From positions 41,324 through 105,323 of the forward strand of contig JAZUKN010000002.1 in assembly GCA_045643285.1 (NCBI GenBank): a DNA stretch of 64,000 nt, in the 5' to 3' direction. Of the stretch, positions 50,902-59,379 are shown one piece after another. The position numbers were made by a program, and so were the translations under genes. Under the pieces are notes generated by a model. The model worked only from the letters and a program-made list of their open reading frames with translations. It did no database searches and was not told where the DNA came from. This stretch comes from UMGS1696 sp045643285 (GTDB taxonomy: Bacteria; Bacillota; Clostridia; Oscillospirales; CAG-272). Within the stretch, counting starts at the first letter, position 1. Every line of letters begins with the position of its first letter.

Positions 50902-51108
50902 ATGGAAGTAACACTTCAGACTATCGTCGGCGAAGTAGTCGACTTTGACGAAGACACAGCGGAGATATTCCTTGAATGCGGTATGCACTGCATCGACTGC
51001 CCGGTTTCGAGAATGGAGTCGATCGAAGACGCCGCCGCCGTTCACGGAGTAGACGCGGAAGCGCTCGTTGAAAAACTTAACAAATACTTCGCGGCAAAGA
51101 AAAAATAA
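50902..51108 (+). CDS. DUF1858 domain protein
   Basis: 68 aa. TIVGEVVDFDEDTAEIFLEC, then GMHCIDCPVSRMESIEDAAA with a CxxC, is the DUF1858/hybrid-cluster-associated N-terminal fold, as in ScdA_N. The family is linked to iron-sulfur or redox proteins, but its function is not settled. It follows murA by 25 bases with GAGG before the ATG, and a terminator follows it. Confidence 0.9.
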   Translation: MEVTLQTIVGEVVDFDEDTAEIFLECGMHCIDCPVSRMESIEDAAAVHGVDAEALVEKLNKYFAAKKK

Positions 51109-51123
51109 AACAGAACAAAAGCG

Positions 51124-51150
51124 AAAAGGCGGAGTTGATCCGCTTTTTTC
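51124..51150 (+). terminator. Terminator after DUF1858 gene
   Basis: GCGGA-GTTGA-TCCGC in flanking A and T runs (AAAAG...CTTTTTTC). Confidence 0.75.
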
Positions 51151-51177
51151 TTTGATTTTAACTGAACGGACAACATT

Positions 51178-51885
51178 ATGGAAGAACTAAAAACCGACGG
51201 ACGTATAAGAGCTGCGCTGTCGTTTGTCAGAGAGGGAAAGACCGTCGCTGACATCGGCACCGACCACGGCTATATCCCGATTTATCTCACGAAAAACGGC
51301 ATCTGCCCGTTCTGCTACGCATCTGACGTGAACAGAATGCCGCTTGAAAAAGCAAAATCGAACGCCGAAAAGTACGGTGTGGCGGATAAGATCGCGTTTT
51401 ACCTCTCGGACGGGCTGCGGTTCATCGATGAGGGTTCAGACCTCACGCCGCCTCCCGATGACATCGTGATAATGGGCATGGGCGGCGAGCTTATAGTCGA
51501 CATCCTTGCGGCATCCGACTATGTGAAGAATAAAGACGTGTCGCTCATACTTCAGCCGATGACTATGGCGGACAAACTGCGCCGCTATCTCGCCGAAAAC
51601 GGATTTCTCGTGACGGACGAGCATCTCTCGGAGGCGGCAGGGAAGATATACACTGTTATGAACGCACACTACAACGGAGAAAGACGCACACTGGCAAAAG
51701 CGGAAGCACTGCTCGGTCGTGCAAATATCGAGCGCGGAGGCGAGCTGTTCGTGAGGTACGCCGAAGCGATGCTCGCAAAGGTCGGAAAAAAGCGCGACGG
51801 ACTGCTGTCGGGCGGTCATCCGGCAGATGAAGAAATACGCTTATATAATGAAATGGAAGAAATAAAAAGGAGCGTGACGAAATGA
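51178..51885 (+). CDS. trmK: tRNA (adenine(22)-N1)-methyltransferase
   Basis: Methylates N1 of A22 in the D-loop of tRNAs. 235 aa. The SAM site is VADIGTDHGYIPIYL (about 23-37), with DVNRMPLEKAKSNAEKYG and IVIMGMGGELIVDIL, the family signature, and LILQPMTMADKLRRYL. Overlap with the Nif3-like gene (ATGA) is the usual Firmicutes arrangement. Confidence 0.95.
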   Translation: MEELKTDGRIRAALSFVREGKTVADIGTDHGYIPIYLTKNGICPFCYASDVNRMPLEKAKSNAEKYGVADKIAFYLSDGLRFIDEGSDLTPPPDDIVIMGMGGELIVDILAASDYVKNKDVSLILQPMTMADKLRRYLAENGFLVTDEHLSEAAGKIYTVMNAHYNGERRTLAKAEALLGRANIERGGELFVRYAEAMLAKVGKKRDGLLSGGHPADEEIRLYNEMEEIKRSVTK

Positions 51886-52649
51886 CAGTAGAAGAATTTG
51901 AAAAAGAGCTGACAAAACTCTATCCGCATACACTGTCGGCGGATTGGGACAACGACGGGATAATGGTATCTCCGGATGTTCACGCAAAAGTCGGACGAGT
52001 CCTCGTTGCACTCGACGCAACGGACGACGTGATAAAATACGCCGCAGAACACGGGCTTGATACAGTCCTCGTCCACCACCCGATGATCTTCATGGGAGTG
52101 AGATCGGTCACACGCGAATCGTTCGCAGGAAAGCGGATCGTCGACGCGGTGAAGTACGGCGTGTCGGTGATTTCGATGCACACCCGTCTTGACGCAGGAG
52201 ACGGAGGCGTGAACGACTGCCTCCTGTCTTCGCTCGGCTTCACTGCGTGCGAAAAACTTGACGCATCGGATATGCCCGAGATCGGCAGAGTTGCGGACAT
52301 TCCCGAAATGACTGCACGCGAATTTGCCATGCTCGTCAAAGAAAAGCTCGGATGCGAAGCGGTGTGCCTTACGGGAGATCCCGACAAAAAAGTACACCGC
52401 CTCGGTGTTTGCTCCGGCTCGGGCGGCGATCTTCTCTGGGACGCGCTCGACAGAGGATGCGACGTGTTCCTTACGGGCGAATGCGGGTATAATAAATCCG
52501 AGGACGCGGCGGAAGACGGCATCGTAACGGTGGAGGCAGGACATTTTTATACGGAGAACCCCGTCTGTGCGAGACTTGCTTCTCTTGCTGAAAAAATTGC
52601 CGGTGCGGAGACGGAAATATATGATTCCAACCCGTCTGTGATCCTCTGA
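51882..52649 (+). CDS. Nif3-like dinuclear metal centre protein
   Basis: 255 aa, NIF3/YqfO family; hexameric with a two-metal site. Ligands are visible: LVHHPMIF (two His), SMHTRLDAGDGG (His and Asp) and VEAGHFYTEN (His and Glu). The longer Bacillus YqfO has a middle domain; this one does not. Its role is uncertain; a GTP cyclohydrolase 1 type 2 label is sometimes used without proof. It is translationally coupled to trmK. Confidence 0.92.
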   Translation: MTVEEFEKELTKLYPHTLSADWDNDGIMVSPDVHAKVGRVLVALDATDDVIKYAAEHGLDTVLVHHPMIFMGVRSVTRESFAGKRIVDAVKYGVSVISMHTRLDAGDGGVNDCLLSSLGFTACEKLDASDMPEIGRVADIPEMTAREFAMLVKEKLGCEAVCLTGDPDKKVHRLGVCSGSGGDLLWDALDRGCDVFLTGECGYNKSEDAAEDGIVTVEAGHFYTENPVCARLASLAEKIAGAETEIYDSNPSVIL

Positions 52650-52673
52650 ACCTTCCTGAAAATGACGTAAAAA

Positions 52674-52716
52674 ACGGAAAAATAAACTAAAAAACACTAT
52701 TTATTCCGTAAAAATT
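52674..52716 (+). terminator. Likely terminator after the Nif3-like gene
   Basis: ACGGAAAAATA...TATTTATTCCGT imperfect stem with one bulge, followed by an A-rich stretch. Confidence 0.5.
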
Positions 52717-52727
52717 CAAAATAACCG

Positions 52728-52756
52728 TTGAAAAAAGCGAAACAGTGTGATATAAT
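52728..52756 (+). promoter_or_regulatory. Promoter of the PrsA-like gene
   Basis: TTGAAA (52728-52733), 17-base spacer, TATAAT (52751-52756) with GTGTGA ahead of the -10. Confidence 0.88.
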
Positions 52757-52834
52757 TACACGGTAAAGTGCCGCCGTATGCGGTAAAAACATTTTTTAAG
52801 TTATTAAATGTATCTGAAAGGGGTATATCCTGAA

Positions 52835-54310
52835 ATGAGCACATCCACCAAGAAAGCAAAAAATGAGAACGGCGTAATTGCTAAGATTGTTGCGGCAGTT
52901 CTCGCAATCCTCGTGATCGCGCTTTGCGTATTCAACCTCGTAAACGGCAAGGGCATCCTTCTCCGTTCCAAGACAGCCGCAAAGAGCGACAACTTCAAGG
53001 TAAGCGGAACCGAAATGGCATATTTCGCAGGCAACGTATATCAGCAGTTCTATTCCCAGTACGGCGAATATCTTTCCGCTATAGGTCTTGACCCGACCGT
53101 ATCGCTGAAAGATCAGAAATGCCCGTCACTTGAAGACGGAACATGGTCTGACTACTTCATGGAACAGGCTGAAACAAATGTTAAGCAGACAATGGCTCTT
53201 GCAGAATACGCTAAAGCAAACGGCATCGAGCTCGGTGACGAAGAAAAGGAAGCCGTAGAAAACTACGTTGCATCCATGACCGAGACAGCCGCATCCTACA
53301 ATCGTCCTCTTGACAATTTCCTCAAAGCATACTTCGGAAACGGCATCAACGAAAAGGACCTCAGAAACGCTCTGAAGCTCTCCTTCCTCGCTGATAAGGC
53401 AACTTCCGCATTCGCCGAAGGCGTTGACGTATCCAAGGACGCTATGGAAAAGTACTACGCAGAGAACCCTGATGAGTTCGACGGAGTTGACTTCTACGCA
53501 TACACTCTCGATATCTCCGCCGCATCCGAAGGTGCTGATGAAAATGCAGAAGAAGGCGAAGAGACCGTTGCAGTCACAAGCGCAGCCGCTCTCAACTTCA
53601 TCGCAGGTATGGCAGACGTAACAGACCTTAACGGTTTCAAGACGATCGTTGCTGACTACGAAACAACACTCAACCCCGAAGCAGATGCAGAAGCTATCGT
53701 TGACGGCACTCTCAGAGAACACGTTCTTAAGTCCGGCGTAACAGACGAAGAACTTTCCGCATGGCTCTTTGACGAAGCAAAAGTCGGCGACGTAAAGACA
53801 GTCGTTGATTCCGAAAACGGTCTCTACTCGATCTTCGTTCTCGATAAAGCCGCTTACCGTGACGACACAATGAACCGCGACGTAAGACACATCCTCATCG
53901 CCGCTGACGAAGAAAATCCCGACGACGATTCCGCCGCACAGGCTGTTCTCGACGAACTCAAAGCCGCTGACTTCTCCGACGAAAAGTGGAACGAGCTCGC
54001 AGCAGAGAAGAGCATTGACACAGGCTCCAAGGATAACGGCGGTCTCTACGAAGATTTCGTACACGGACAGGCATACGAAGAATTTGATAACTGGCTCTTC
54101 GACGCTGACAGAAAAGCAGGCGACAGCGACGTTATCAAAACAGACGCAGGCTGGCACGTGATCTACTACGTTGGCGAGAGCGACACTGCTGCATGGGAAC
54201 CCGTTGCACAGTCCGCGATTACAAATACCGAATATTCCGCTATGGTTGAAGAGATGGGCAAGTCTGTTGAATTCATCGACAGCACTCTCGCAAAGATCGA
54301 ACTAAACTGA
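52835..54310 (+). CDS. PrsA/SurA-like peptidyl-prolyl isomerase, membrane-anchored
   Basis: 491 aa. N-terminal anchor (IAKIVAAVLAILVIALCVFN, about 17-37) without a lipobox cysteine, so it is a signal-anchor rather than a lipoprotein like PrsA. A SurA-type chaperone region (about 50-250) is followed by a parvulin-like domain from about 350 (NRDVRHILIAADEE, then GSKDNGGLYEDFVHGQ, then TDAGWHVIYY). It folds exported proteins at the outer face of the membrane. I start at the ATG behind AAAGGGG (11 bases); an upstream ATG precedes that site. Codon use is even and highly expressed in style. Confidence 0.88.
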   Translation: MSTSTKKAKNENGVIAKIVAAVLAILVIALCVFNLVNGKGILLRSKTAAKSDNFKVSGTEMAYFAGNVYQQFYSQYGEYLSAIGLDPTVSLKDQKCPSLEDGTWSDYFMEQAETNVKQTMALAEYAKANGIELGDEEKEAVENYVASMTETAASYNRPLDNFLKAYFGNGINEKDLRNALKLSFLADKATSAFAEGVDVSKDAMEKYYAENPDEFDGVDFYAYTLDISAASEGADENAEEGEETVAVTSAAALNFIAGMADVTDLNGFKTIVADYETTLNPEADAEAIVDGTLREHVLKSGVTDEELSAWLFDEAKVGDVKTVVDSENGLYSIFVLDKAAYRDDTMNRDVRHILIAADEENPDDDSAAQAVLDELKAADFSDEKWNELAAEKSIDTGSKDNGGLYEDFVHGQAYEEFDNWLFDADRKAGDSDVIKTDAGWHVIYYVGESDTAAWEPVAQSAITNTEYSAMVEEMGKSVEFIDSTLAKIELN

Positions 54311-54334
54311 GTAAAACAGAATATATCACAAAAT

Positions 54335-54363
54335 CGGCAGGGGAAAAACCTGCCGGTTTTTGG
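54335..54363 (+). terminator. PrsA-like gene terminator
   Basis: CGGCAGG-GGAAAAA-CCTGCCG followed by GTTTTTGG. Confidence 0.9.
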
Positions 54364-54369
54364 TTGTTG

Positions 54370-54940
54370 GAATGAATAATGAATGATGAAGAATGAATAA
54401 TGAAGAATGACAAAGCGAACATAAGATTTGCAGTTACTTTGTCGCAAAGGGGATTCCAACCGAGATGCGAAGCATCTTGACGACTTCGTTCACGAAGTCG
54501 GTAGGCGTGAATAGAGCGAAGCGACCTTCCCCCTTTGGCGGGGTGATTCACAAGAGGGCTTCGGCAATGTCCGATCGAGATGCGGAGCATCTCGTCGAGT
54601 TCACGGAGTGAACTCGGCTTGTGCGCCGTCCGCGTAGGACAAAAACACCGCCAAACGTGCGGTTTGGATGAATGTGCGCCTGTCCGACCGTTCGTAAACG
54701 AACCGCTTGTAAACAAGCAGGGCAAAAAAATGAAATTGAAAACACGAAGTGTTTTCTACCTTTTGTTTATGTGAGAATTGTGCTGATTCCGCGGCGGGAG
54801 TGAACCCCCGTCCTACGGATAATAGGTGGAGTTTAGTGCGTAGCCGTGGAGGTTTCCGAAAATCTGCGGGACGTCGAGGAAGCCGTCCCCTACCGGAGGT
54901 TGGTTTGATGTTTGCGCCGCGCGCAAGTTGCGGCAAAACT
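54370..54940 (+). repeat. Modular hairpin repeat, copy G
   Basis: Most of a 699-base gene-free space. Heptamer array with GAATGAT and GAAGAAT units (54372-54410), CGAGATGC-GAA-GCATCTTG (54461-54479), CGACTTCG-TTCA-CGAAGTCG, a second CGAGATGC-GGA-GCATCTCG (54576-54594) followed at once by CGAGTTCAC-GGA-GTGAACTCG (54596-54616), tandem AA-loop hairpins GTTCGT-AA-ACGAAC and GCTTGT-AA-ACAAGC, the closing hairpin GAAAACAC-GAA-GTGTTTTC (54738-54756), and a tail with GCGGGAGTGAACCCCCGT. No gene is credible. Confidence 0.88.
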
Positions 54941-54951
54941 CCGCCCACTTC

Positions 54952-54980
54952 TTGACAACCCACCTAAAAACTGCTATACT
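54952..54980 (+). promoter_or_regulatory. Promoter of yqeG operon
   Basis: Consensus TTGACA (54952-54957), 17-base spacer, TATACT (54975-54980), 29 bases before the ATG. Confidence 0.9.
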
Positions 54981-55009
54981 ATGTCAAACAAAACCTCACG
55001 GAGAAACCG

Positions 55010-55522
55010 ATGATATTTGAACACCTCCTGTTGCCGGACGAAATGCTCCCGACCTTTGAAGACGTAACGCCGGAACACCTCTCGTCCCTCGGAATTAAAT
55101 ATATCTTCTCGGATATCGACAACACCCTCGCAACATACGACGACGCGACACCGCCCGAAAATGTTACCCGTTGGCTCGATTCGATGAAGAATGGCGGCAT
55201 TACTGTCGCTTTCGTCTCGAATAACAGCGAAGAACGGGTGTCGCTGTTCAATAAAGACCTCGGACTGACTGCATATTCAAAAGCTCATAAACCGCTAATC
55301 GGCAAACTCACCGCCGCCATGCACGATCTCGGAGCAATCCCCGAAAACTCGCTCCTCCTCGGCGATCAGCTTCTTACCGACGCCGCGGCTGGACGCAGAG
55401 CAGGTATGTACGTCATCATCGTACCGCCGATTAAGGACAAAAAAACACTGTTCTTCCGCTTCAAGAGGTGGCTCGAAGTGCCGTATGTGAAAAAGTTCAA
55501 AAAATTACATAATTCTAAATAA
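55010..55522 (+). CDS. yqeG: YqeG family HAD-IIIA phosphatase
   Basis: 170 aa. HAD motif I is SDIDNTLATYD (Asp35 and Asp37), motif II FVSNNSEE and motif III around KAHKPLIGKL followed by LLLGDQLLTDAAAGRRAGM. The C-terminal basic tail (RFKRWLEVPYVKKFKK) is typical. In Bacillus yqeG lies beside ribosome-assembly genes; the substrate is unknown. It is the first gene of a pair with the Xaa-Pro peptidase 16 bases downstream. Confidence 0.92.
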   Translation: MIFEHLLLPDEMLPTFEDVTPEHLSSLGIKYIFSDIDNTLATYDDATPPENVTRWLDSMKNGGITVAFVSNNSEERVSLFNKDLGLTAYSKAHKPLIGKLTAAMHDLGAIPENSLLLGDQLLTDAAAGRRAGMYVIIVPPIKDKKTLFFRFKRWLEVPYVKKFKKLHNSK

Positions 55523-55538
55523 AAAAGAGGGCAAGACC

Positions 55539-56615
55539 ATGACAAAAATGGAAGCGAGATACTCAAAACTCAGAAAAATAATGGAAGAAAAAGGACTTGA
55601 CGCCGTTTATATTTCTTCCGCCGAAGACCACCTCTATATGTCCGAATTCGATAATCCCGACGGACATATCGTTGTGACAAAAGACAAGTCGTTCGTGTTC
55701 GCAGATCCGCGTTATATCGAAGCCGCACGCGCAGAATCGTGCTCGCTCTGCACGGTCTGCCTCCCCGAAAATCCCACGCTTGCCGCTATCGTCCGCGACT
55801 TCGGCATAAAGACGATAGGCTACGAAGACAGACGGCTCACCTGCGCCGACCTTGAAGCCGTCAAGAAATCTGTCGACGGAATGGGAGTGGAGTTCTGTCC
55901 GGTTGGCGGAATGTTCACCGACATCCGCGCTGTCAAAACACCCGACGAGATCGAAAACATCGTCGCCGCGCAGAAGATAGCTGAGGGCGCGTTCGACCAT
56001 ATCTGCAAGACGATCAACTACGACATGACCGAGATCGAAGTCGCCGCAGAGCTTGAGTATTATATGAAGAAAAACGGCAGTCAGAAGCCGTCGTTCGATA
56101 CGATCTGCGTATCCGGTACAGCGTCGTCAAGACCGCACGGCGTACCGCGTCCCGTGAAGCTCGAAAAAGGCTTCCTCACAATGGACTACGGCGCAATGGT
56201 GAACGGCTACCATTCCGATATGACGCGCACCGTCGTTATCGGCAAGGCAGACGCGGATATGACAAAGCTCTATAACACCGTTCTCGCCGCGCAGAAAGCC
56301 GCTATGGAAATCGTTGCACCCGGCGTGAAGAATTTCGACGTTGACAAAGCCGCACGCGATATAATCTACGGCGCAGGCTACGAAGGCAAATTCGGTCACG
56401 GACTCGGACACGGCGTGGGACTTGAGATACACGAAACACCGACCGTCAATATGAGAGCCGGAGACAGAGTCCTCGCAGTAGGCGAAGTTATCACGGACGA
56501 GCCGGGCATCTACCTCGAAGGCAAGTACGGTTGCCGTATTGAAGACATGATCCTCGTAACCGCGGACGGATACAGAAACCTCACGAACTGCCCGAAGGAA
56601 ATGATAGAACTGTAA
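55539..56615 (+). CDS. Xaa-Pro peptidase, M24 family
   Basis: 358 aa; removes N-terminal residues ahead of proline or cleaves X-Pro dipeptides. Creatinase-like N-terminal domain (1-125), then the pita-bread fold with all five metal ligands: Asp in LTMDYGAM, Asp in YHSDMTRT, His in GHGLGHGVG, Glu in ITDEPGIY and Glu in CRIEDMILV. GAGGG is 7 bases before the ATG. The last 37 bases, including the stop, occur a second time at 57067-57103. Confidence 0.93.
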   Translation: MTKMEARYSKLRKIMEEKGLDAVYISSAEDHLYMSEFDNPDGHIVVTKDKSFVFADPRYIEAARAESCSLCTVCLPENPTLAAIVRDFGIKTIGYEDRRLTCADLEAVKKSVDGMGVEFCPVGGMFTDIRAVKTPDEIENIVAAQKIAEGAFDHICKTINYDMTEIEVAAELEYYMKKNGSQKPSFDTICVSGTASSRPHGVPRPVKLEKGFLTMDYGAMVNGYHSDMTRTVVIGKADADMTKLYNTVLAAQKAAMEIVAPGVKNFDVDKAARDIIYGAGYEGKFGHGLGHGVGLEIHETPTVNMRAGDRVLAVGEVITDEPGIYLEGKYGCRIEDMILVTADGYRNLTNCPKEMIEL

Positions 56616-57103
56616 TTAATTCAGATTAACCGGAATGACACAGAGGTCGTTATGAAAAGATTTATTGCATTATTGCTGATTACAATAAGCGTTTTCCTGT
56701 TTGTCGGCTGTAAGTCCGATGCTCCCGCCCTGACTTCCGGATTTTACTACGCTGTCGGCGATTATGAACAATTCCTTACACCGTATCTGTGCATAGAAAC
56801 TGGCAAAAACCAATTCTCATTTGGAGCCGGATCTGGTGTTTCATACGCCATGTATGGATCATACAAGATCGAGAACGGTGTCATTCTTGCCGCTTCTCCG
56901 AGTACAACTTTCAAATTTGAGATCGTGGATAAAAAAACACTTGTGCTCATAGACAACGGGGATCACGATACGCTGAATATTGTTCCCATCGGCACACGAT
57001 TCGTGTTCAGCAAAAGCATAAAATAAAATCACACTTTACAAAAGATACCCGTTCGAGAGGGTAGCACCTCACGAACTGCCCTAAGGAAATGATAGAGCTG
57101 TAA
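56579..57103 (+). repeat. Direct repeat of the peptidase 3' end flanking a lipoprotein gene
   Basis: The 37 bases at 56579-56615 (codons for LTNCPKEMIEL and stop) recur at 57067-57103 with two differences, CCG to CCT and GAA to GAG, both silent in the original frame. The small lipoprotein gene lies between the copies. No homology is evident upstream of the second copy. Confidence 0.9.
56652..57026 (+). CDS. Small lipoprotein of unknown function
   Basis: 124 aa. Signal peptide with lipobox FVGC (Cys at about residue 19), then a compact domain: SGFYYAVGDYEQFLTPYLCI and MYGSYKIENGVILAASPSTT, which looks like a small beta-barrel sensor of the kind seen in Firmicutes lipoproteins with a GxY...GxI pattern. 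The codons are more AT-rich than the flanking genes. It is bracketed by direct repeats and so may be a recent arrival. GAGG is 6 bases before the ATG. Confidence 0.75.
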   Translation: MKRFIALLLITISVFLFVGCKSDAPALTSGFYYAVGDYEQFLTPYLCIETGKNQFSFGAGSGVSYAMYGSYKIENGVILAASPSTTFKFEIVDKKTLVLIDNGDHDTLNIVPIGTRFVFSKSIK

Positions 57104-57106
57104 AAG

Positions 57107-57156
57107 AAAAAACAGAGGACTTGCTAAAGATGCATTTCCTCTGTTTGCATTTTTTG
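57107..57156 (+). terminator. Terminator after the duplicated peptidase end
   Basis: AAACAGAGGA...TCCTCTGTTT stem with an 18-base loop, followed by GCATTTTTTG. It overlaps the -35 of the antisense promoter-like sequence. Confidence 0.7.
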
Positions 57157-57173
57157 CCAAAGTGTGATATAAT
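57145..57173 (+). promoter_or_regulatory. Promoter-like sequence antisense to coaW
   Basis: TTGCAT (57145-57150), 17-base spacer, TATAAT (57168-57173) with GTGTGA before the -10, closely matching the VanY-gene promoter at 23172. It points into the 3' end of the reverse-strand coaW; the next forward gene starts about 950 bases on. Confidence 0.6.
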
Positions 57174-57183
57174 ACCCGACAGG

Positions 57184-58023
57184 TCAGTTCATTCCTGCGA
57201 GAGCCGCACCGATGACTGTGCCGAACGGAGAATTTTCGGGGATGATGAAGTTCATTCCGAACATCTTGTTCAGCTTGCCGAATATCTGCGGCGCCTGTAC
57301 GACCTGCGAGAGATTGCCGGTCAGAACAACGTCCTTTATTCCGTACGAACGCGCGGCGAAGATCGACATCATGCCTATCGTCTCGAAGACCATATTAAAG
57401 AGTCCGAGGGCTATGTCCTCGCGCGTTGCGAGATCGCTGAGCGAGCCGAAGTTCGACGCGGTCATTATATCACCGAATCCGGGAATTATGTCGGATTTCA
57501 TGATGTCGTTTATCATCAGATCGACGTTTTCGAGATCTCCGCCTTTTGCAAGCTCGGAAAGATGACGCACGCTGTCAATCGAGAGCATCTTTTTCGCAAG
57601 TCCCGTGAGCGTACCGCCGCCGACTCCCGTACCGCCGAGATAATCAGGCTCTTTACCGCGCTTGGAGTAAACAATGGCAGTGCCGGTGCCGCAGCTCGTG
57701 ACTATTGCTCTCTCAAGTCCCGATATGTACAGTCCGCCTCGACCGATCGCCGAAAATTCTTCGACTTTCGTCGGCGTGATGCCGTAGATCGGTTTCGTGA
57801 CGTACGACGAGCCTGCACCCGTTACCGTGATTTTCTCGATATCGGAGATCGAAAGCGAATTTGTGTCGAGAAACTTGCCGAACGCGCCGTAAAGCGACGT
57901 TATCGGATCAGTTGCTTTGACCGACATCGGCGCGATGAGTGAATTTTCGTCGCCGGAAGAGAAACCGACTATTTTCGTCGTGCTTCCGCCTATATCTATA
58001 CCGATTATGATTTTTTGTGCCAT
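57184..58023 (-). CDS. coaW: Type II pantothenate kinase
   Basis: Phosphorylates pantothenate, first step of coenzyme A synthesis. 279 aa, ASKHA fold: phosphate-1 loop IGIDIGGSTTKIVGF (about 6-20), the catalytic Glu candidate in TKVEEFSAIGRGG, phosphate-2 VTSCGTGTAIV and GGTGVGGGTLTGL, and the adenosine region VVLTGNLSQ. This type II enzyme is typical of staphylococci and some Clostridia and is insensitive to CoA feedback. I use the second ATG (58023) because GGCGG is 7 bases away; another lies two codons upstream. Confidence 0.9.
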   Translation of the reverse strand: MAQKIIIGIDIGGSTTKIVGFSSGDENSLIAPMSVKATDPITSLYGAFGKFLDTNSLSISDIEKITVTGAGSSYVTKPIYGITPTKVEEFSAIGRGGLYISGLERAIVTSCGTGTAIVYSKRGKEPDYLGGTGVGGGTLTGLAKKMLSIDSVRHLSELAKGGDLENVDLMINDIMKSDIIPGFGDIMTASNFGSLSDLATREDIALGLFNMVFETIGMMSIFAARSYGIKDVVLTGNLSQVVQAPQIFGKLNKMFGMNFIIPENSPFGTVIGAALAGMN

Positions 58024-58122
58024 ATTCATACCGCCGTTAATTAGTTAACTTAATAAAAGTATATCACAGCAGACGGGAAAAATCAATCCCGACGCTGATT
58101 TTATCCGGTTCCGGAGGAAAAA

Positions 58123-58971
58123 ATGCTTACTGTTTCAGAGAAAAACGAGTGCAGGGAAGTGCTCGGCTCGAAAAAGCTGTTTGTGTTCGACATGGACGGC
58201 ACGATCTACCTCGGCGCACAGCCGTTTGACTTCGCGGTGAAGTTCATCAACCGACTCCGTGAGAACGGCAGACGTGTGCTGTTCTTCACGAACAATGCGT
58301 CCCACGATCCCGTGTTCTATCTCGATAAGCTGACGCGGCTCGGATTCTCCCCGTCGAAAGAAGAGATATGCACGTCGGGCGACGTAACGGGCGCGTTCCT
58401 CGCAAATCACAGGCAGGGAAAGCGCGTGTATCTTCTCGGAACACCCCAGCTCTACCGCCACCTGAGACGGTACGGAGTCGATATGGTGAACTCCGAAAAC
58501 GGCGAGCCGGACGGACGCAAAGCCGATATAGTCGTCACGAGCTTTGACACGACTCTGACGTACGACAAGCTAACATATGCGTGTGACTTCATCAGAGGCG
58601 GTGCGGAGTTTATTTGTACTCATCCGGACTTCAACTGCCCGACGGAAACGGGATTTGTCCCTGACAGCGGAGCGATAGCCGCGGCAGTCGTAGCGTCGAC
58701 CGGTGCAAGACCGACTTTTATGGGCAAGCCGTACCGCGAGACTGTCGAGATGATCTCCGAGATAACCGGCGAAGACAAGGACGGTATGATCATCTTCGGC
58801 GACCGGCTTTACACCGATATAGCGACAGGCAAGCGTCACGGTATCACAGCCGCGCTCGTGCTGACAGGCGAGACTACCGAAGCCGACGTTGAAGCCGCAT
58901 CGGAGGAAGAGCGCCCGGATATAATTCTCCCGTCCCTCGCCGAAGCTGACGAGATAATGTTCGGAGAGTAA
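58123..58971 (+). CDS. HAD-IIA family phosphatase (NagD-like)
   Basis: 282 aa. Motif I FVFDMDGTIYLG (Asp23, Asp25), motif II FFTNNAS, IIA cap domain about 75-195, Lys in FMGKPYRETVEM and motif III MIIFGDRLYTDIATGKRHG. NagD-type enzymes dephosphorylate nucleotides or sugar phosphates, such as UMP; AraL and p-nitrophenyl phosphatase relatives act on sugars. GGAGG precedes the ATG. It is divergent from coaW. Confidence 0.93.
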   Translation: MLTVSEKNECREVLGSKKLFVFDMDGTIYLGAQPFDFAVKFINRLRENGRRVLFFTNNASHDPVFYLDKLTRLGFSPSKEEICTSGDVTGAFLANHRQGKRVYLLGTPQLYRHLRRYGVDMVNSENGEPDGRKADIVVTSFDTTLTYDKLTYACDFIRGGAEFICTHPDFNCPTETGFVPDSGAIAAAVVASTGARPTFMGKPYRETVEMISEITGEDKDGMIIFGDRLYTDIATGKRHGITAALVLTGETTEADVEAASEEERPDIILPSLAEADEIMFGE

Positions 58972-59379
58972 CGGTGACTGTCGGAGCTCCGCTCCAAACC
59001 TCAGCTTAGAAAACTTTTTGAAAAAAGTTTTCTAAGGACTTTCAAAAACTTTATGGAAACAGTTTTTTGCTTTTTGAGGATTCTCAAGGAGCTTTTTCCC
59101 GAAAAAAGGTCCTTGAGGCAGAGCTTGAGGCGCAGCCTCAGATTTTATTTGACAACTCATATAGACAAAAGAATGTTTTACATTAATAAAGGCTCCCTCT
59201 GGGAGGGAGCTGGATGCGAAGCAGACTGAGGGAGAGTGCGTAAACGTAGAAATGAATCCGAATACTCCTTCCGTCACGGTAAACCGTGACACCTCCCTCA
59301 AGGAGGGAGGCATTTCGTGCTGCAGATTTTTTCAGCAGCATATCTATATTTTTATTTTTGAAATAACCTGTTTTATGGG
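58972..59379 (+). repeat. Spacer with hairpin pair and a complete GGCTCCCTC element
   Basis: 59017-59140: A/T-rich stems, GCTTTTTCCCGAAAAA, then TGAGGC-GCA-GCCTCA (59126-59140), a variant of the pair after pcrA. 59190-59310: GGCTCCCTC-TG-GGAGGGAGC, GCAGACTGAGGGA, then TTCCGTCACGG-TAAA-CCGTGACA, and the inverted end CCTCCCTC-AAG-GAGGGAGGC. The outer ends are imperfect inverted repeats, so the 59190-59310 unit resembles a small non-autonomous element. No gene is seen. Confidence 0.8.
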
